From a virus, in IMG/VR virus record IMGVR_UViG_3300030104_001004, positions 5,979 through 56,878 of that record: a DNA stretch of 50,900 nt; one strand, given 5' to 3'. The first letter of the stretch is position 1. Every line of letters starts with the position of its first letter. Made by a program: the position numbers and the translations under genes. Below are positions 16,237 through 24,396 of the stretch, one piece after another. The notes beneath the pieces are model-generated. The model worked only from the letters and a program-made list of their open reading frames with translations, was not told the origin of the DNA and did no database searches.

Positions 16237-16910
16237 TGGCAGTGTCAGGAACATATAACTTTAATCTAGATATAGATGAAGTTATTCAAGAAGCTACAGA
16301 GATGATTGGTGGTGAAAGTACGCTTGGTAATGAGCCAGCATCTGCTAGACGTTCTATTAATCTTATGCTTAAAGATTGGCAGAATCGTGGTGTAATGCTT
16401 TGGAGTACATCTGTTTCTTCTTTAACTGTGACAGCAAGCACTGCTACATATTCATTAGATAGTTCTACTGTAGATGCTCTTGAGGTTGTTATTAATAGAG
16501 ATGATACAGATTTACAATTAGAAAGAATTAGCTCAGAAGAATATTTACTTATACCAAATAAAACACAAACAGGTAGACCTAATCAATACTCTATTCGTAG
16601 AGAAAGAGACAATCCTGTTTTACGTGTGTGGCCTCTACCAGATAATTCAACTGATGTTCTTAAATTAGAATTAGTAAAAGAATTACAAGATGTAAATAAA
16701 TCAGCAATACAAAATGCTGATGTACCTAAAAGATTTTTACCATGTTTAACAATGGGTTTAGCTTATTATATGTCTATAAAAAGACCATTAGTTCCAGCAG
16801 ATAGAATACAATTTTTAAAACTTAATTATGAAGAACTTCTTGCAAGAGCTATGCAGGAAGATAGACAGAGAGCTTCTATGTATGTAGTTCCAAAGTTAGG
16901 ATATATTTAA
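16236..16910 (+). CDS. P22 gp4-like tail accessory factor (head-tail connector)
   Basis: The 224-aa protein shows the gp4-type pattern: EVIQEATEMIGGE, SARRSINLMLKDWQNRGVML (the long helix that contacts the portal), a beta stretch, GRPNQYSIRRERDNPVLRVW and a C-terminal helical part (VPKRFLPCLTMGLAYYMSIK). In P22, twelve gp4 copies extend the portal ring and seal the head. It starts in an overlap with the previous stop and is followed by a zinc-ribbon protein and the tail fiber, as in other podovirus-like genomes. Confidence 0.88.
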   Translation: MAVSGTYNFNLDIDEVIQEATEMIGGESTLGNEPASARRSINLMLKDWQNRGVMLWSTSVSSLTVTASTATYSLDSSTVDALEVVINRDDTDLQLERISSEEYLLIPNKTQTGRPNQYSIRRERDNPVLRVWPLPDNSTDVLKLELVKELQDVNKSAIQNADVPKRFLPCLTMGLAYYMSIKRPLVPADRIQFLKLNYEELLARAMQEDRQRASMYVVPKLGYI

Positions 16911-17185
16911 TGGCAAGTACTAAAAATGCTTTAGCTATGTGTGACATTTGTGGGTTTGTTTATCCACATCGTCAAATGAGATTGAATAGCTATGGTATGT
17001 TAGTATGTCCAGAAGACTATGAAGGACAATACGATTTAAAAAATCATCCACAAAATAAAGTACCTGATGTTAGGGATAATCCTTCTATACTAAATCCAAG
17101 ACCAGATGATACAGGAAGAAATTTAACATGGGATCAAGCAGCAAGTACATATGATTCAACAGAACAGTATTGGCAATTAATATGA
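16910..17185 (+). CDS. Zinc-ribbon-like small phage protein, 91 aa
   Basis: The N-terminus has CDICGFVYPHRQMRLNSYGM followed by LVCPEDY, a CxxC pair with a later cysteine, and then YDLKNHPQNKVPD, a fragment typical of a conserved small phage protein found next to gp4-like genes. Metal binding is likely but not proven, since only three cysteines are visible, with histidines nearby. It starts in the stop codon of gp4 and overlaps the fiber start (ATGA). Confidence 0.8.
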   Translation: MASTKNALAMCDICGFVYPHRQMRLNSYGMLVCPEDYEGQYDLKNHPQNKVPDVRDNPSILNPRPDDTGRNLTWDQAASTYDSTEQYWQLI

Positions 17186-19971
17186 CAGATTTAACAGGAA
17201 GACTTATTTCAAATACTTATAAACAGCTTATACTTGTAAGTTCTGCTGTTAGTAATGAAGGTGTGAGCACATCTCTTAAACCTATACAAACAGGAGATGG
17301 TACTAATACAGCACTTAAAGTTGCAACTAATGCTGTGCAAGTTAGTGGTGCTTTAGGAGTTGCTGGTTCTGTTTCTCTTGATAATAATCTTCATGTAGAT
17401 AATAGAGTATGTGCCTCTGCATTTTATGGTGATGGTTCAAATATAACAGGTGTTACTGCTGTAATAGCAGGTAATATATCAGTTAGTAATGCAGTAGTAG
17501 GTGGTACATTGCAAGTATCTAGTACCGCAACTATAGTAGGAGCTACACATTTAAAATCAACTGTTACTGTGGGTGGTGCAGCAAACTTTGGTTCTACTGT
17601 AACTGTAGAAGGTAAAGCTGTATTTAAAGATGATGTATCTGTATCAGGAGCAGCTAACTTTGGTAGCACAGTAACCGTAGAAGGTGCAGCTATATTTAAT
17701 AATAATGTATCTGTTAGTGGTACATTTAATGTAGCAGGTGCAAGTACATTTACATCTAAAGCTACATTTGATAATGATGTTTCTGTAAGTGGTAGATTAG
17801 ATGTAGCTACCTCTGCTTCAGTTGGTGGCACATTTAGAGGCACAGGTAATGCAGGATTTAGTGGAGATGTTTCTGTAAGTGGTGATCTTAATGTAGGTGG
17901 CACAGTTACTATTGCAGGTACAAATATTCAAGCTACTAACGCTAGAGTTTGTGCGTCAGCATATCATGGAGATGGTTCTAATCTTACAGGTATAGCTGCT
18001 TCTATTATTACAGATGGTAGAATTGGTGGTAGTTTAGCAGTGTCTGCTGCATTATCAGTAGGAAGCACTTTAGATGTAGGTGGTAATACATCTATAGGTG
18101 GTACATTTATAGCAACTGGTGCTGCTACTTTTGATGATGATGTATCTGTTAGTGGTAATGTTAATATAGGTGGTACTACTACCATAGCAGGGGCAGTGAG
18201 TCTTGCATCCACTCTTAGTGTAGCAGGTGCTACTAATTTTGCAAGTACTGTTACAATAGCTGGTGCTACGAGTTTGGGAAGCACTTTAGATATTACTGGT
18301 AACACTTCTGTAGGTGGAACATTAATTACTACAGGCAAAGCTGAATTTGAAGACGATGTTTCAGTAAGTGGAAATGTTAATATTGGAGGAACGGTAACAG
18401 TAGCTGGTGCAGTAAGTCTTGCATCTACTCTTAGTGTAGGTGGAGCAACTAACTTTGCAAGCACTGTTACAGTAGTAGGAGCAGCTACTTTTAAAGATTC
18501 TGTATCAGTATCAGGTAATGTTAATATAGGAGGCACTACTACTATTGCAGGTGCAGTTAGTCTTGCTTCTACATTAAGTGTAGGAGGTGCTACTAATTTT
18601 GGTGATACAGTAACAGTTGCAGGTGCAGTTAGTCTTGCTTCTACATTAAGTGTAGGAGGTGCAACACATTTAGGATCTACTGTAACTGTAGCAGGGGCAG
18701 CTATATTTGAAGACAGTGTATCAGTTTCTGGAAATATAGATGTAGCAGGTAATGTTTCTGTAGGTGGTACATTATTTACTACAGGTAATATTACATTTGA
18801 TGGTAATGTTTCAGTAAGTGGTAATGTTAATATAGGTGGAACAACAACAATAGGTGGTGCAGTTTCACTTGCTTCTACTTTAAGTGTAGGAGGAGCTTCT
18901 AACTTTGGATCTACAGTAACAATAGCTGGAGCTACAAGTCTTGGTTCTACTCTAGACATTACAGGAAATACGTCTGTAGGTGGCACATTCTTAGCTACAG
19001 GCAAAGCAGAGTTTGAAGATGACGTATCTGTAAGTGGAGTATTAATTGTAGGTGGTGCTTCTCAACTTAACAGTACTGTTACAGTTGCTGGTGCAGCTAT
19101 ATTTAAAGATGCTGTTTCTGTAAGTGGTGCAGTTAATATAGCTGGTAATACATCTATAGGTGGCACGTTCTTAGCTACAGGTAAATCTGAATTTGAAGAT
19201 GACGTATCTGTATCAGGTGCATTGATTGTAGGTGGAACAGTTACAGTAGCAGGAGCTACTCATTTACAAAGTGATGTATCTGTAGGAGGTCAAGTTGGTA
19301 TTGGTGTAGATCCTAGCAATGACCTTCATATAAAGTCATCAAATCCTGTTATCAGACTTGAAGATAGTGATGGTGGTTCAACTATCTATGCTCAAATTTT
19401 TAGTGATGCTTCTGGTAAAGTTACAGTTCGGGCAGATCCTAACAATGCAGCAGGTTCAAGTAAAATAAATTTTGAAATTGATGGTTCAGAAGTTCAAAGT
19501 ATTGATGCAAGTGGTCATATTTTAAAACCTCTTAACTCAGCTTTCTCAGCAGTATTGGCCGCTGATCTTGATAATAAAACAGGTGATGGAACTACGTTTA
19601 GTATTGAGCCTAGTTTGGGTGCTTCTTTTACAGAAATTTATGATAAGAATAGTGACTTTGCTAATGGAATATTTACTGCACCTGTAACTGGTAGGTATCT
19701 TTTACACTGTGCAATATTTATGGATGGTTTCACTGCCAATCATAATTCTGGTATATTAAGATTTACAACATCTAATAGGAATTATGATTTCTTTTATAAT
19801 CCTAGAAACTATGCAAATGTTGGAACAAATCTCCATGCTCATGCTACAGTAATTGCAGACATGGATTCTACAGATACAGCTAGAATTGCAGTGTTTGTAG
19901 GTAGCACAGATAAAACGGTAGATATTAAAACAGCTTCAATTACTAGATTTGCTGGTGAGCTTTTAGGATAA
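17182..19971 (+). CDS. Long repetitive tail fiber with C1q-like C-terminal head
   Basis: A 929-aa fiber. The start at 17182 is chosen because it overlaps the previous stop as ATGA; an in-frame ATG at 17170 is possible. The shaft (about residues 50-710) is made of short beta repeats such as VSVSGNVNIGGTTTIAGAVS and LASTLSVGGATNFASTVTVAGA, with two VCASAFYGDGSNITGV-type motifs. The last 145 residues (FSAVLAADLDNKTGDGTTFS, FTAPVTGRYLLHCAIF, ending RFAGELLG) fit the C1q/TNF jelly-roll family, which forms trimers and binds ligands. It is thus likely the receptor-binding fiber. The antisense ORFs over this gene are artefacts of the repeats. Confidence 0.88.
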   Translation: MTDLTGRLISNTYKQLILVSSAVSNEGVSTSLKPIQTGDGTNTALKVATNAVQVSGALGVAGSVSLDNNLHVDNRVCASAFYGDGSNITGVTAVIAGNISVSNAVVGGTLQVSSTATIVGATHLKSTVTVGGAANFGSTVTVEGKAVFKDDVSVSGAANFGSTVTVEGAAIFNNNVSVSGTFNVAGASTFTSKATFDNDVSVSGRLDVATSASVGGTFRGTGNAGFSGDVSVSGDLNVGGTVTIAGTNIQATNARVCASAYHGDGSNLTGIAASIITDGRIGGSLAVSAALSVGSTLDVGGNTSIGGTFIATGAATFDDDVSVSGNVNIGGTTTIAGAVSLASTLSVAGATNFASTVTIAGATSLGSTLDITGNTSVGGTLITTGKAEFEDDVSVSGNVNIGGTVTVAGAVSLASTLSVGGATNFASTVTVVGAATFKDSVSVSGNVNIGGTTTIAGAVSLASTLSVGGATNFGDTVTVAGAVSLASTLSVGGATHLGSTVTVAGAAIFEDSVSVSGNIDVAGNVSVGGTLFTTGNITFDGNVSVSGNVNIGGTTTIGGAVSLASTLSVGGASNFGSTVTIAGATSLGSTLDITGNTSVGGTFLATGKAEFEDDVSVSGVLIVGGASQLNSTVTVAGAAIFKDAVSVSGAVNIAGNTSIGGTFLATGKSEFEDDVSVSGALIVGGTVTVAGATHLQSDVSVGGQVGIGVDPSNDLHIKSSNPVIRLEDSDGGSTIYAQIFSDASGKVTVRADPNNAAGSSKINFEIDGSEVQSIDASGHILKPLNSAFSAVLAADLDNKTGDGTTFSIEPSLGASFTEIYDKNSDFANGIFTAPVTGRYLLHCAIFMDGFTANHNSGILRFTTSNRNYDFFYNPRNYANVGTNLHAHATVIADMDSTDTARIAVFVGSTDKTVDIKTASITRFAGELLG
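18545..18662. repeat. Perfect 46-bp direct repeat inside the fiber gene
   Basis: Bases 18545-18590 recur exactly at 18617-18662, a shift of 72 bases or 24 codons, encoding AGAVSLASTLSVGGA twice. Many shorter, diverged copies surround it. Exact identity at synonymous sites suggests a recent slippage or recombination event that lengthened the shaft. Confidence 0.8.
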
Positions 19972-19982
19972 AGGAAAATATT

Positions 19983-20243
19983 ATGGCTATTACACTAAAC
20001 ATCACAGTATCTGATGAAAATGAAAAGATTTTAAAAAATGATTTACTTAGTCCAGAAGATTGGATTAAAGATGCAGTAGAACAAAAAATTGAAAACTGTT
20101 ACTCACGTTTTCAAAGTGAGTGGACAGTTAAATTAATGAATGATGCAAGTTTTTCTGACCCAATACCATCTAATAAATCAGATTTTATTACGTTGGTAAC
20201 AGGACGTTCAGATTATAAAAATAGGTCAGAAAGAGATTCATAA
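19983..20243 (+). CDS. Conserved small protein between fiber genes, 86 aa
   Basis: Soluble, helical, tryptophan-containing (ILKNDLLSPEDWIKDAVEQK, FQSEWTVKLMNDASFSDPIP). I recognise this type as a small protein often located next to tail fibers in marine phages, where a fiber assembly or chaperone role is imaginable, but its function is unknown. It has AAGGAAAAT upstream as a modest ribosome site and lies in the fiber operon between two fiber genes. Confidence 0.78.
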   Translation: MAITLNITVSDENEKILKNDLLSPEDWIKDAVEQKIENCYSRFQSEWTVKLMNDASFSDPIPSNKSDFITLVTGRSDYKNRSERDS

Positions 20244-20261
20244 TAATAAAAGGATAACAAA

Positions 20262-21470
20262 ATGTCTAGTACTTTTACCACTAACCTAAGACTTAATAAA
20301 CAAGGTGATGGAGACAACCCTAATAGTTGGGGACAAGTTCTTAATAATGGTGTTATAAGTCTTGTTGATGATGCAGTTGCTGGTTATACAACTATATCAG
20401 TAGGAACAACAGCTACTGTTACATTAACAGAAAATCAAGGTAGTGGTGATCAAGCTCGTTCTGCATTTCTTGAAATTAAAGGAAGTGTTGGTGGATCACA
20501 TAGTACAATTAATGTTCTTATACCTAATAATTCTAAAAGTTATGTAGTACGTAACTCTGTATCTTATGCTTCTGCTGGTGCAGATGTTATATTAAAAGTA
20601 GCTGGTAATACTGGTGTTACAATAAGACCAACAGAAAATCAATTTGTAATTACTAATGGAACAAGTGTTTTTAATGTTGCTCCAACAGAGTTTAGTTCTT
20701 TAACTGTAACTGGTGCAGCTACATTTGAATCTACTGTAACTGTAGAAGGAAATGGTACATTTAAAGGTCAGGTATCTACTAATAGTGATATGGCAGTAGG
20801 TGGTAATTTTGCAGTAAGTGGAGGATCTACTTTTAGTGGTACAGTTACAATAGCAGGTGCTAATGTACAAGCAGCAAATGCTAAAGTTTGTGCCTCTGCT
20901 TTTCATGGTGATGGTTCTAATTTAACTGGTATTGTTGCTATGCCTACTGGTGCGATTGTACCTTTTGGCGGTTCTTCTGCTCCTACTGGATTTTTACTAT
21001 GTTCTGGTCAAGCAGTAAGTCGTTCTACATACTCTGCATTATTTGGTGTTATAAGCACAACTTATGGTGCAGGTGATGAATCATCTACTTTTAATCTTCC
21101 TGATTTACGTGGTCGTGTTGTTGCTGGTCAAGATGATATGGGTGGATCAAGTGCTGATAGATTAACAGGACTAACAGGTGGTGTTGATGGTGACACACTT
21201 GCTGCAACTGGTGGTGCTGAGACACATGTTCTAACTACTGCTCAACTTGCTACACATACTCATGGTGCTACTAAATTTTATAATTCTGACCCCGGTCTTA
21301 CTAATACTAGATTTAGTCTTGTTACTGAACAAACTGATAGAGAAGATTCATTTCCCGGTTATCAGACAACCACAGGAGATACTAATAATATTATTAGCAC
21401 TACTGGTAGTGGATCAGCACATAATAACGTACAACCAACAATTATTCTAAACTATATTATTAAGATTTAA
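20262..21470 (+). CDS. Tail fiber or collar protein with phage tail collar domain
   Basis: The N-terminus (TTNLRLNKQGDGDNPNSWGQ VLNNGVISLVDDAV) is the start seen in many phage fibers. A short shaft (TVTGAATFESTVTVEGNGTF, then AKVCASAFHGDGSNLTGI) shares motifs with the 929-aa fiber. From about residue 226, MPTGAIVPFGGSSAPTGFLL, CSGQAVSRSTYSALFGVIST and TFNLPDLRGRVVAGQ form a clear tail collar domain, and HTHG plus NNVQPTIILNYIIKI close it, as in microcin-collar type fibers. This is likely a second fiber or the collar fiber that displays or anchors receptor binding. Confidence 0.9.
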   Translation: MSSTFTTNLRLNKQGDGDNPNSWGQVLNNGVISLVDDAVAGYTTISVGTTATVTLTENQGSGDQARSAFLEIKGSVGGSHSTINVLIPNNSKSYVVRNSVSYASAGADVILKVAGNTGVTIRPTENQFVITNGTSVFNVAPTEFSSLTVTGAATFESTVTVEGNGTFKGQVSTNSDMAVGGNFAVSGGSTFSGTVTIAGANVQAANAKVCASAFHGDGSNLTGIVAMPTGAIVPFGGSSAPTGFLLCSGQAVSRSTYSALFGVISTTYGAGDESSTFNLPDLRGRVVAGQDDMGGSSADRLTGLTGGVDGDTLAATGGAETHVLTTAQLATHTHGATKFYNSDPGLTNTRFSLVTEQTDREDSFPGYQTTTGDTNNIISTTGSGSAHNNVQPTIILNYIIKI

Positions 21471-21471
21471 T

Positions 21472-23310
21472 ATGGCAGAGTTAAAAACATTTAAACTAGC
21501 TCCGGGTTTTCATAGAGAATCTACCCAATATGCAGAAGAGGGTAAATGGTTTGATGGAAATCGTGTTAGGTTTCGTGAAGGTAAACCTGAAAATATGCGA
21601 GGCTATGAAACAAGAGCAGAGGGTGCAACATTTGATGGATCAGCTAGAGCATTACTAGCATGGAAACCTGCTGATAATATTTCTACTGCAATATTTGGTA
21701 CACCTGAAAAACTTTATATTCATGAGGGTGATGAGTTATATGATGTAACACCAATAACAGAAAAAGCTACATTAACAAACTGTTTTGGTACAAGTTCAGG
21801 TTCTACTAGAGTTTGTTGTTCTGATGCAGGGCATGGTAGAGCAGTTGGAGATTATGTTTTATTTACATCTTCAGCAGCATTTAATAATGTAAGTTTGCAA
21901 GGTAATACTTATGAAATTGTATCTATTGAAAGTGCAAATGTTTTTGCGATTACTGTAACTAATGCCGCTAATGCAACTGGTAGTGATGTAGGAAGTGCAA
22001 CATTTAATTATTATATACCAACAGGTAACTCTGTTGCAGCCGCAGGTTTAGGTTATAGTGCTGCTAAGTATCAAGCTACAGTATGTGCTTCACAAACAAG
22101 AGCATGGAATCAACCTGCATCAGCTAGTGCTAGTGGTTTATTTTTAGATATATCACAATGGAGTTTTGATAATTGGGGTGATGATGTTGTAGCTAATAGA
22201 AAAGGTGGTGGATTATTTTATTATGATTCTGATGCAAGTACAGAACCAACAAGAGCAACGTCTGTTACAACATCACCTGTAAGTACAAACTCTATTATTG
22301 TATCACCTAATGATAGACATCTTATATGTCTTGGTACAAATAGATTTGAAGCTACTGCTACAGTTAGTGGTGCATTTGATCCTATGCTTGTTCGTTGGTC
22401 TGATCAAGATGATAGAAATGAATGGAATCCAACTGCTGCTACAGATGCTGGTGAGGTTGTATTAACAGATGGAACTAGAATAGTTGGTGCTGTTCGTGCA
22501 AGAAATGCTATTAATATTTGGACAGATAATGCTCTTTGGCTTATGCAGTTTGTTGGTGGTAACTTTGTATTTAAGTTTCAACAAGTAGGAACTAATTGTG
22601 GATTAATAGGACAACATGCAGCTATAGATTATAATGGTACTACATATTGGATGGGTTATGATAATTTTTATGTTCATGCTGGTGCAGTGCAAATTTTAGA
22701 TTGCACAGTACGTAGATTTATATTTGATGATCTTAATACATCTTACTATGATAAAGTTTATTGTGGTATTAATTCTGAGTTTAGAGAAATTATTTGGTTG
22801 TATGTTTCTAATGGTAATACAGAGTGTAATAAATATGTTATCTATAATCCAGAAGAAAAATATTGGGTATATGGTGATATGATTTTTACTACGTTCACTG
22901 ATCGTTCTGTATTTGGAAATACAATAACAACTGGTGTAAGTGTAGCTGGTAATAATATTTATAATAATGAACCACCCTCTGTATTTACAGGTAGTGGAGA
23001 AACATTAACATCTTTTGTAGAGTCTGGTGACTTTGACATTAATGATGGTAATCAAGTTATGTTTATGAATAAGATTGTACCTGACTATGATTTATCAGGA
23101 GGTCAAATTAAATTTAAAATTATAACAAAGAAATATCCTGAAAGTACAGAAGAAACAGAAAAAGAATTTAATATATTTGATAATACAGAAAAAATTAATA
23201 TAAGAGCTAGAGGAAGGCAAGCTAAAATTAGGGTATCTTGTGGATCAAATAATGCTAGTTGGAGATGGGGATCAGTAAGAATAGCACTACAAGGTGATGG
23301 TGAAAGATAA
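21472..23310 (+). CDS. P22 gp10-like tail hub / packaged DNA stabilization protein
   Basis: The start MAELKTFKLAPGFHRESTQY and GKWFDGNRVRFREGKPENMR GY are characteristic of the gp10-type nozzle protein, which in P22 forms a hexamer below gp4 and helps keep DNA in the head. The rest is a beta-propeller-like fold with repeated hydrophobic and aromatic blocks (RSVFGNTITTGVSVAGNNIY and others), ending in a small beta domain. The length (612 aa) is longer than P22 gp10 (about 470) but common for marine relatives. It starts one base after the collar fiber gene. Confidence 0.85.
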   Translation: MAELKTFKLAPGFHRESTQYAEEGKWFDGNRVRFREGKPENMRGYETRAEGATFDGSARALLAWKPADNISTAIFGTPEKLYIHEGDELYDVTPITEKATLTNCFGTSSGSTRVCCSDAGHGRAVGDYVLFTSSAAFNNVSLQGNTYEIVSIESANVFAITVTNAANATGSDVGSATFNYYIPTGNSVAAAGLGYSAAKYQATVCASQTRAWNQPASASASGLFLDISQWSFDNWGDDVVANRKGGGLFYYDSDASTEPTRATSVTTSPVSTNSIIVSPNDRHLICLGTNRFEATATVSGAFDPMLVRWSDQDDRNEWNPTAATDAGEVVLTDGTRIVGAVRARNAINIWTDNALWLMQFVGGNFVFKFQQVGTNCGLIGQHAAIDYNGTTYWMGYDNFYVHAGAVQILDCTVRRFIFDDLNTSYYDKVYCGINSEFREIIWLYVSNGNTECNKYVIYNPEEKYWVYGDMIFTTFTDRSVFGNTITTGVSVAGNNIYNNEPPSVFTGSGETLTSFVESGDFDINDGNQVMFMNKIVPDYDLSGGQIKFKIITKKYPESTEETEKEFNIFDNTEKINIRARGRQAKIRVSCGSNNASWRWGSVRIALQGDGER

Positions 23311-23585
23311 TGGCAACATATCCTATTTTACCTTTTGCACTAACAAATGAAGACTTGGTGGATATGTATAACCAAGTAAGAACATGGGGAGATGTTTTAG
23401 TTCAAGAGTTAGATGCAAGAGATTTAGATATAGATAATGCGGCAGCATCTACTGTGTTTACTGTAACAACAGTAACTCAAATAGGTAGGCCACAAAAAGG
23501 TGACATAGCATACTCTGTAAGTTCAGGTAAATTTAAAGGATATGTTAGTCTTGGTACAGAAACTTCATGGCAGAATTTAAACTAA
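23310..23585 (+). CDS. Small unknown tail-region protein, 91 aa
   Basis: Starts in the stop codon of the gp10-like gene. Begins MATYPILPFALTNEDLVDMY, with a short helical start and a beta-rich second half (TQIGRPQKGDIAYSVSSGKF KGYVSLGT). The 3' end overlaps the next ORF by one base in a TAATG arrangement. No family function is known to me. It is probably co-translated with neck or tail proteins. Confidence 0.75.
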   Translation: MATYPILPFALTNEDLVDMYNQVRTWGDVLVQELDARDLDIDNAAASTVFTVTTVTQIGRPQKGDIAYSVSSGKFKGYVSLGTETSWQNLN

Positions 23586-23776
23586 TGTCTAAATTAACAG
23601 ATTATATAAATTTTATTAATAACAGTACTCTATTAGGTAATATGAATACTGGACAAGCTATTGATCCTAATAGATATAGACTTGATCAAAAACAAGAATT
23701 TGTGAAAATGAAGAAACTAAATTATAATAGTATGATGAATAATAATTTTAAAGGTGGATCAGATGGCAATACCTAA
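23585..23776 (+). CDS. Small unknown protein, 63 aa
   Basis: The TAATG overlap at 23583-23587 is taken as the start. A further in-frame ATG at 23567 would overlap the previous gene by 19 bases. The protein is hydrophilic, rich in N, K, M and Y, ends KGGSDGNT and overlaps the next gene by 14 bases. No domain, motif or signal peptide is seen. Its reality rests on packing and the absence of any gap. Confidence 0.6.
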   Translation: MSKLTDYINFINNSTLLGNMNTGQAIDPNRYRLDQKQEFVKMKKLNYNSMMNNNFKGGSDGNT

Positions 23777-24392
23777 AGATATTCTAGATACCGCTGGTGT
23801 TGTTGCAATGGATAACCTGTTAAAAAGAGCAGGAGTTACAACAGAACAATTTGAAAAAACATCACAAGCTATCAAACCTATAACACAAGAAGATGTTACT
23901 CGTAGTATGCAGCAAACTATGCCAATGCTACAACAAGATCCAAGTCAAAGATCTATGAGTGTTATGCCATCTGATCCAAATAGAATAGCTGGTGTAGAAA
24001 ATGTTAAAAGAGCTTTAGATTCTGGATCTTCTTTAGATACACTTGCTATGATGCGTATGCAACAACAACCTACTATGCAAGCAAAGGCTGGTACAGAAGG
24101 AATGACTATAAGTTTTGGTAGTGGATCTGTTCCCGGTGAAGGACATGGTATGCAAGATAATGTACAAATGCCTATAGTTGAAAAAGGTAATAAGGTAGCA
24201 ACTCTTGCTGTAAGTCCTGATGAATATATTGTAGATGCACATACAATGTCTGCTCTTGGTAATGGTAGTGCAGATGCAGGTGCAGATGTAATGGATAAAG
24301 TAGTAAAAGAAATTAGACAAAAAGCTTTTGGTACAACTAAACAACCAGAGCAAATAAATGGATTAGCTTCATTAAGATCAGCGATAGGATAG
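23763..24392 (+). CDS. Conserved marine-phage protein of unknown function, 209 aa
   Basis: The start is ATG 23763, because AGGTGG lies five bases upstream; the in-frame GTG at 23754 is within that site. The first half is helical with many M and Q; the second half has the segment VEKGNKVATLAVSPDEYIVD AHTMSALGNGSADAGADVMD, which I recognise from marine podovirus-like genomes beside internal proteins, without a known function. It is followed four bases later by a 582-aa gene and probably belongs to the tail or internal-protein module. Confidence 0.8.
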   Translation: MAIPKDILDTAGVVAMDNLLKRAGVTTEQFEKTSQAIKPITQEDVTRSMQQTMPMLQQDPSQRSMSVMPSDPNRIAGVENVKRALDSGSSLDTLAMMRMQQQPTMQAKAGTEGMTISFGSGSVPGEGHGMQDNVQMPIVEKGNKVATLAVSPDEYIVDAHTMSALGNGSADAGADVMDKVVKEIRQKAFGTTKQPEQINGLASLRSAIG

Positions 24393-24396
24393 TAAT

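Noticed and set aside
17424-19004. Long antisense ORFs (159 and 346 aa) over the fiber gene
   Set aside because: They are proline/threonine-rich shadows of the short fiber repeats; the repeats have no stop codons in that frame by codon bias, and they have no ribosome site or neighbour logic.
17500-19300. CRISPR-like array
   Set aside because: Repeats are diverged, in frame with a fiber protein and have no constant spacer length, so they are protein repeats.
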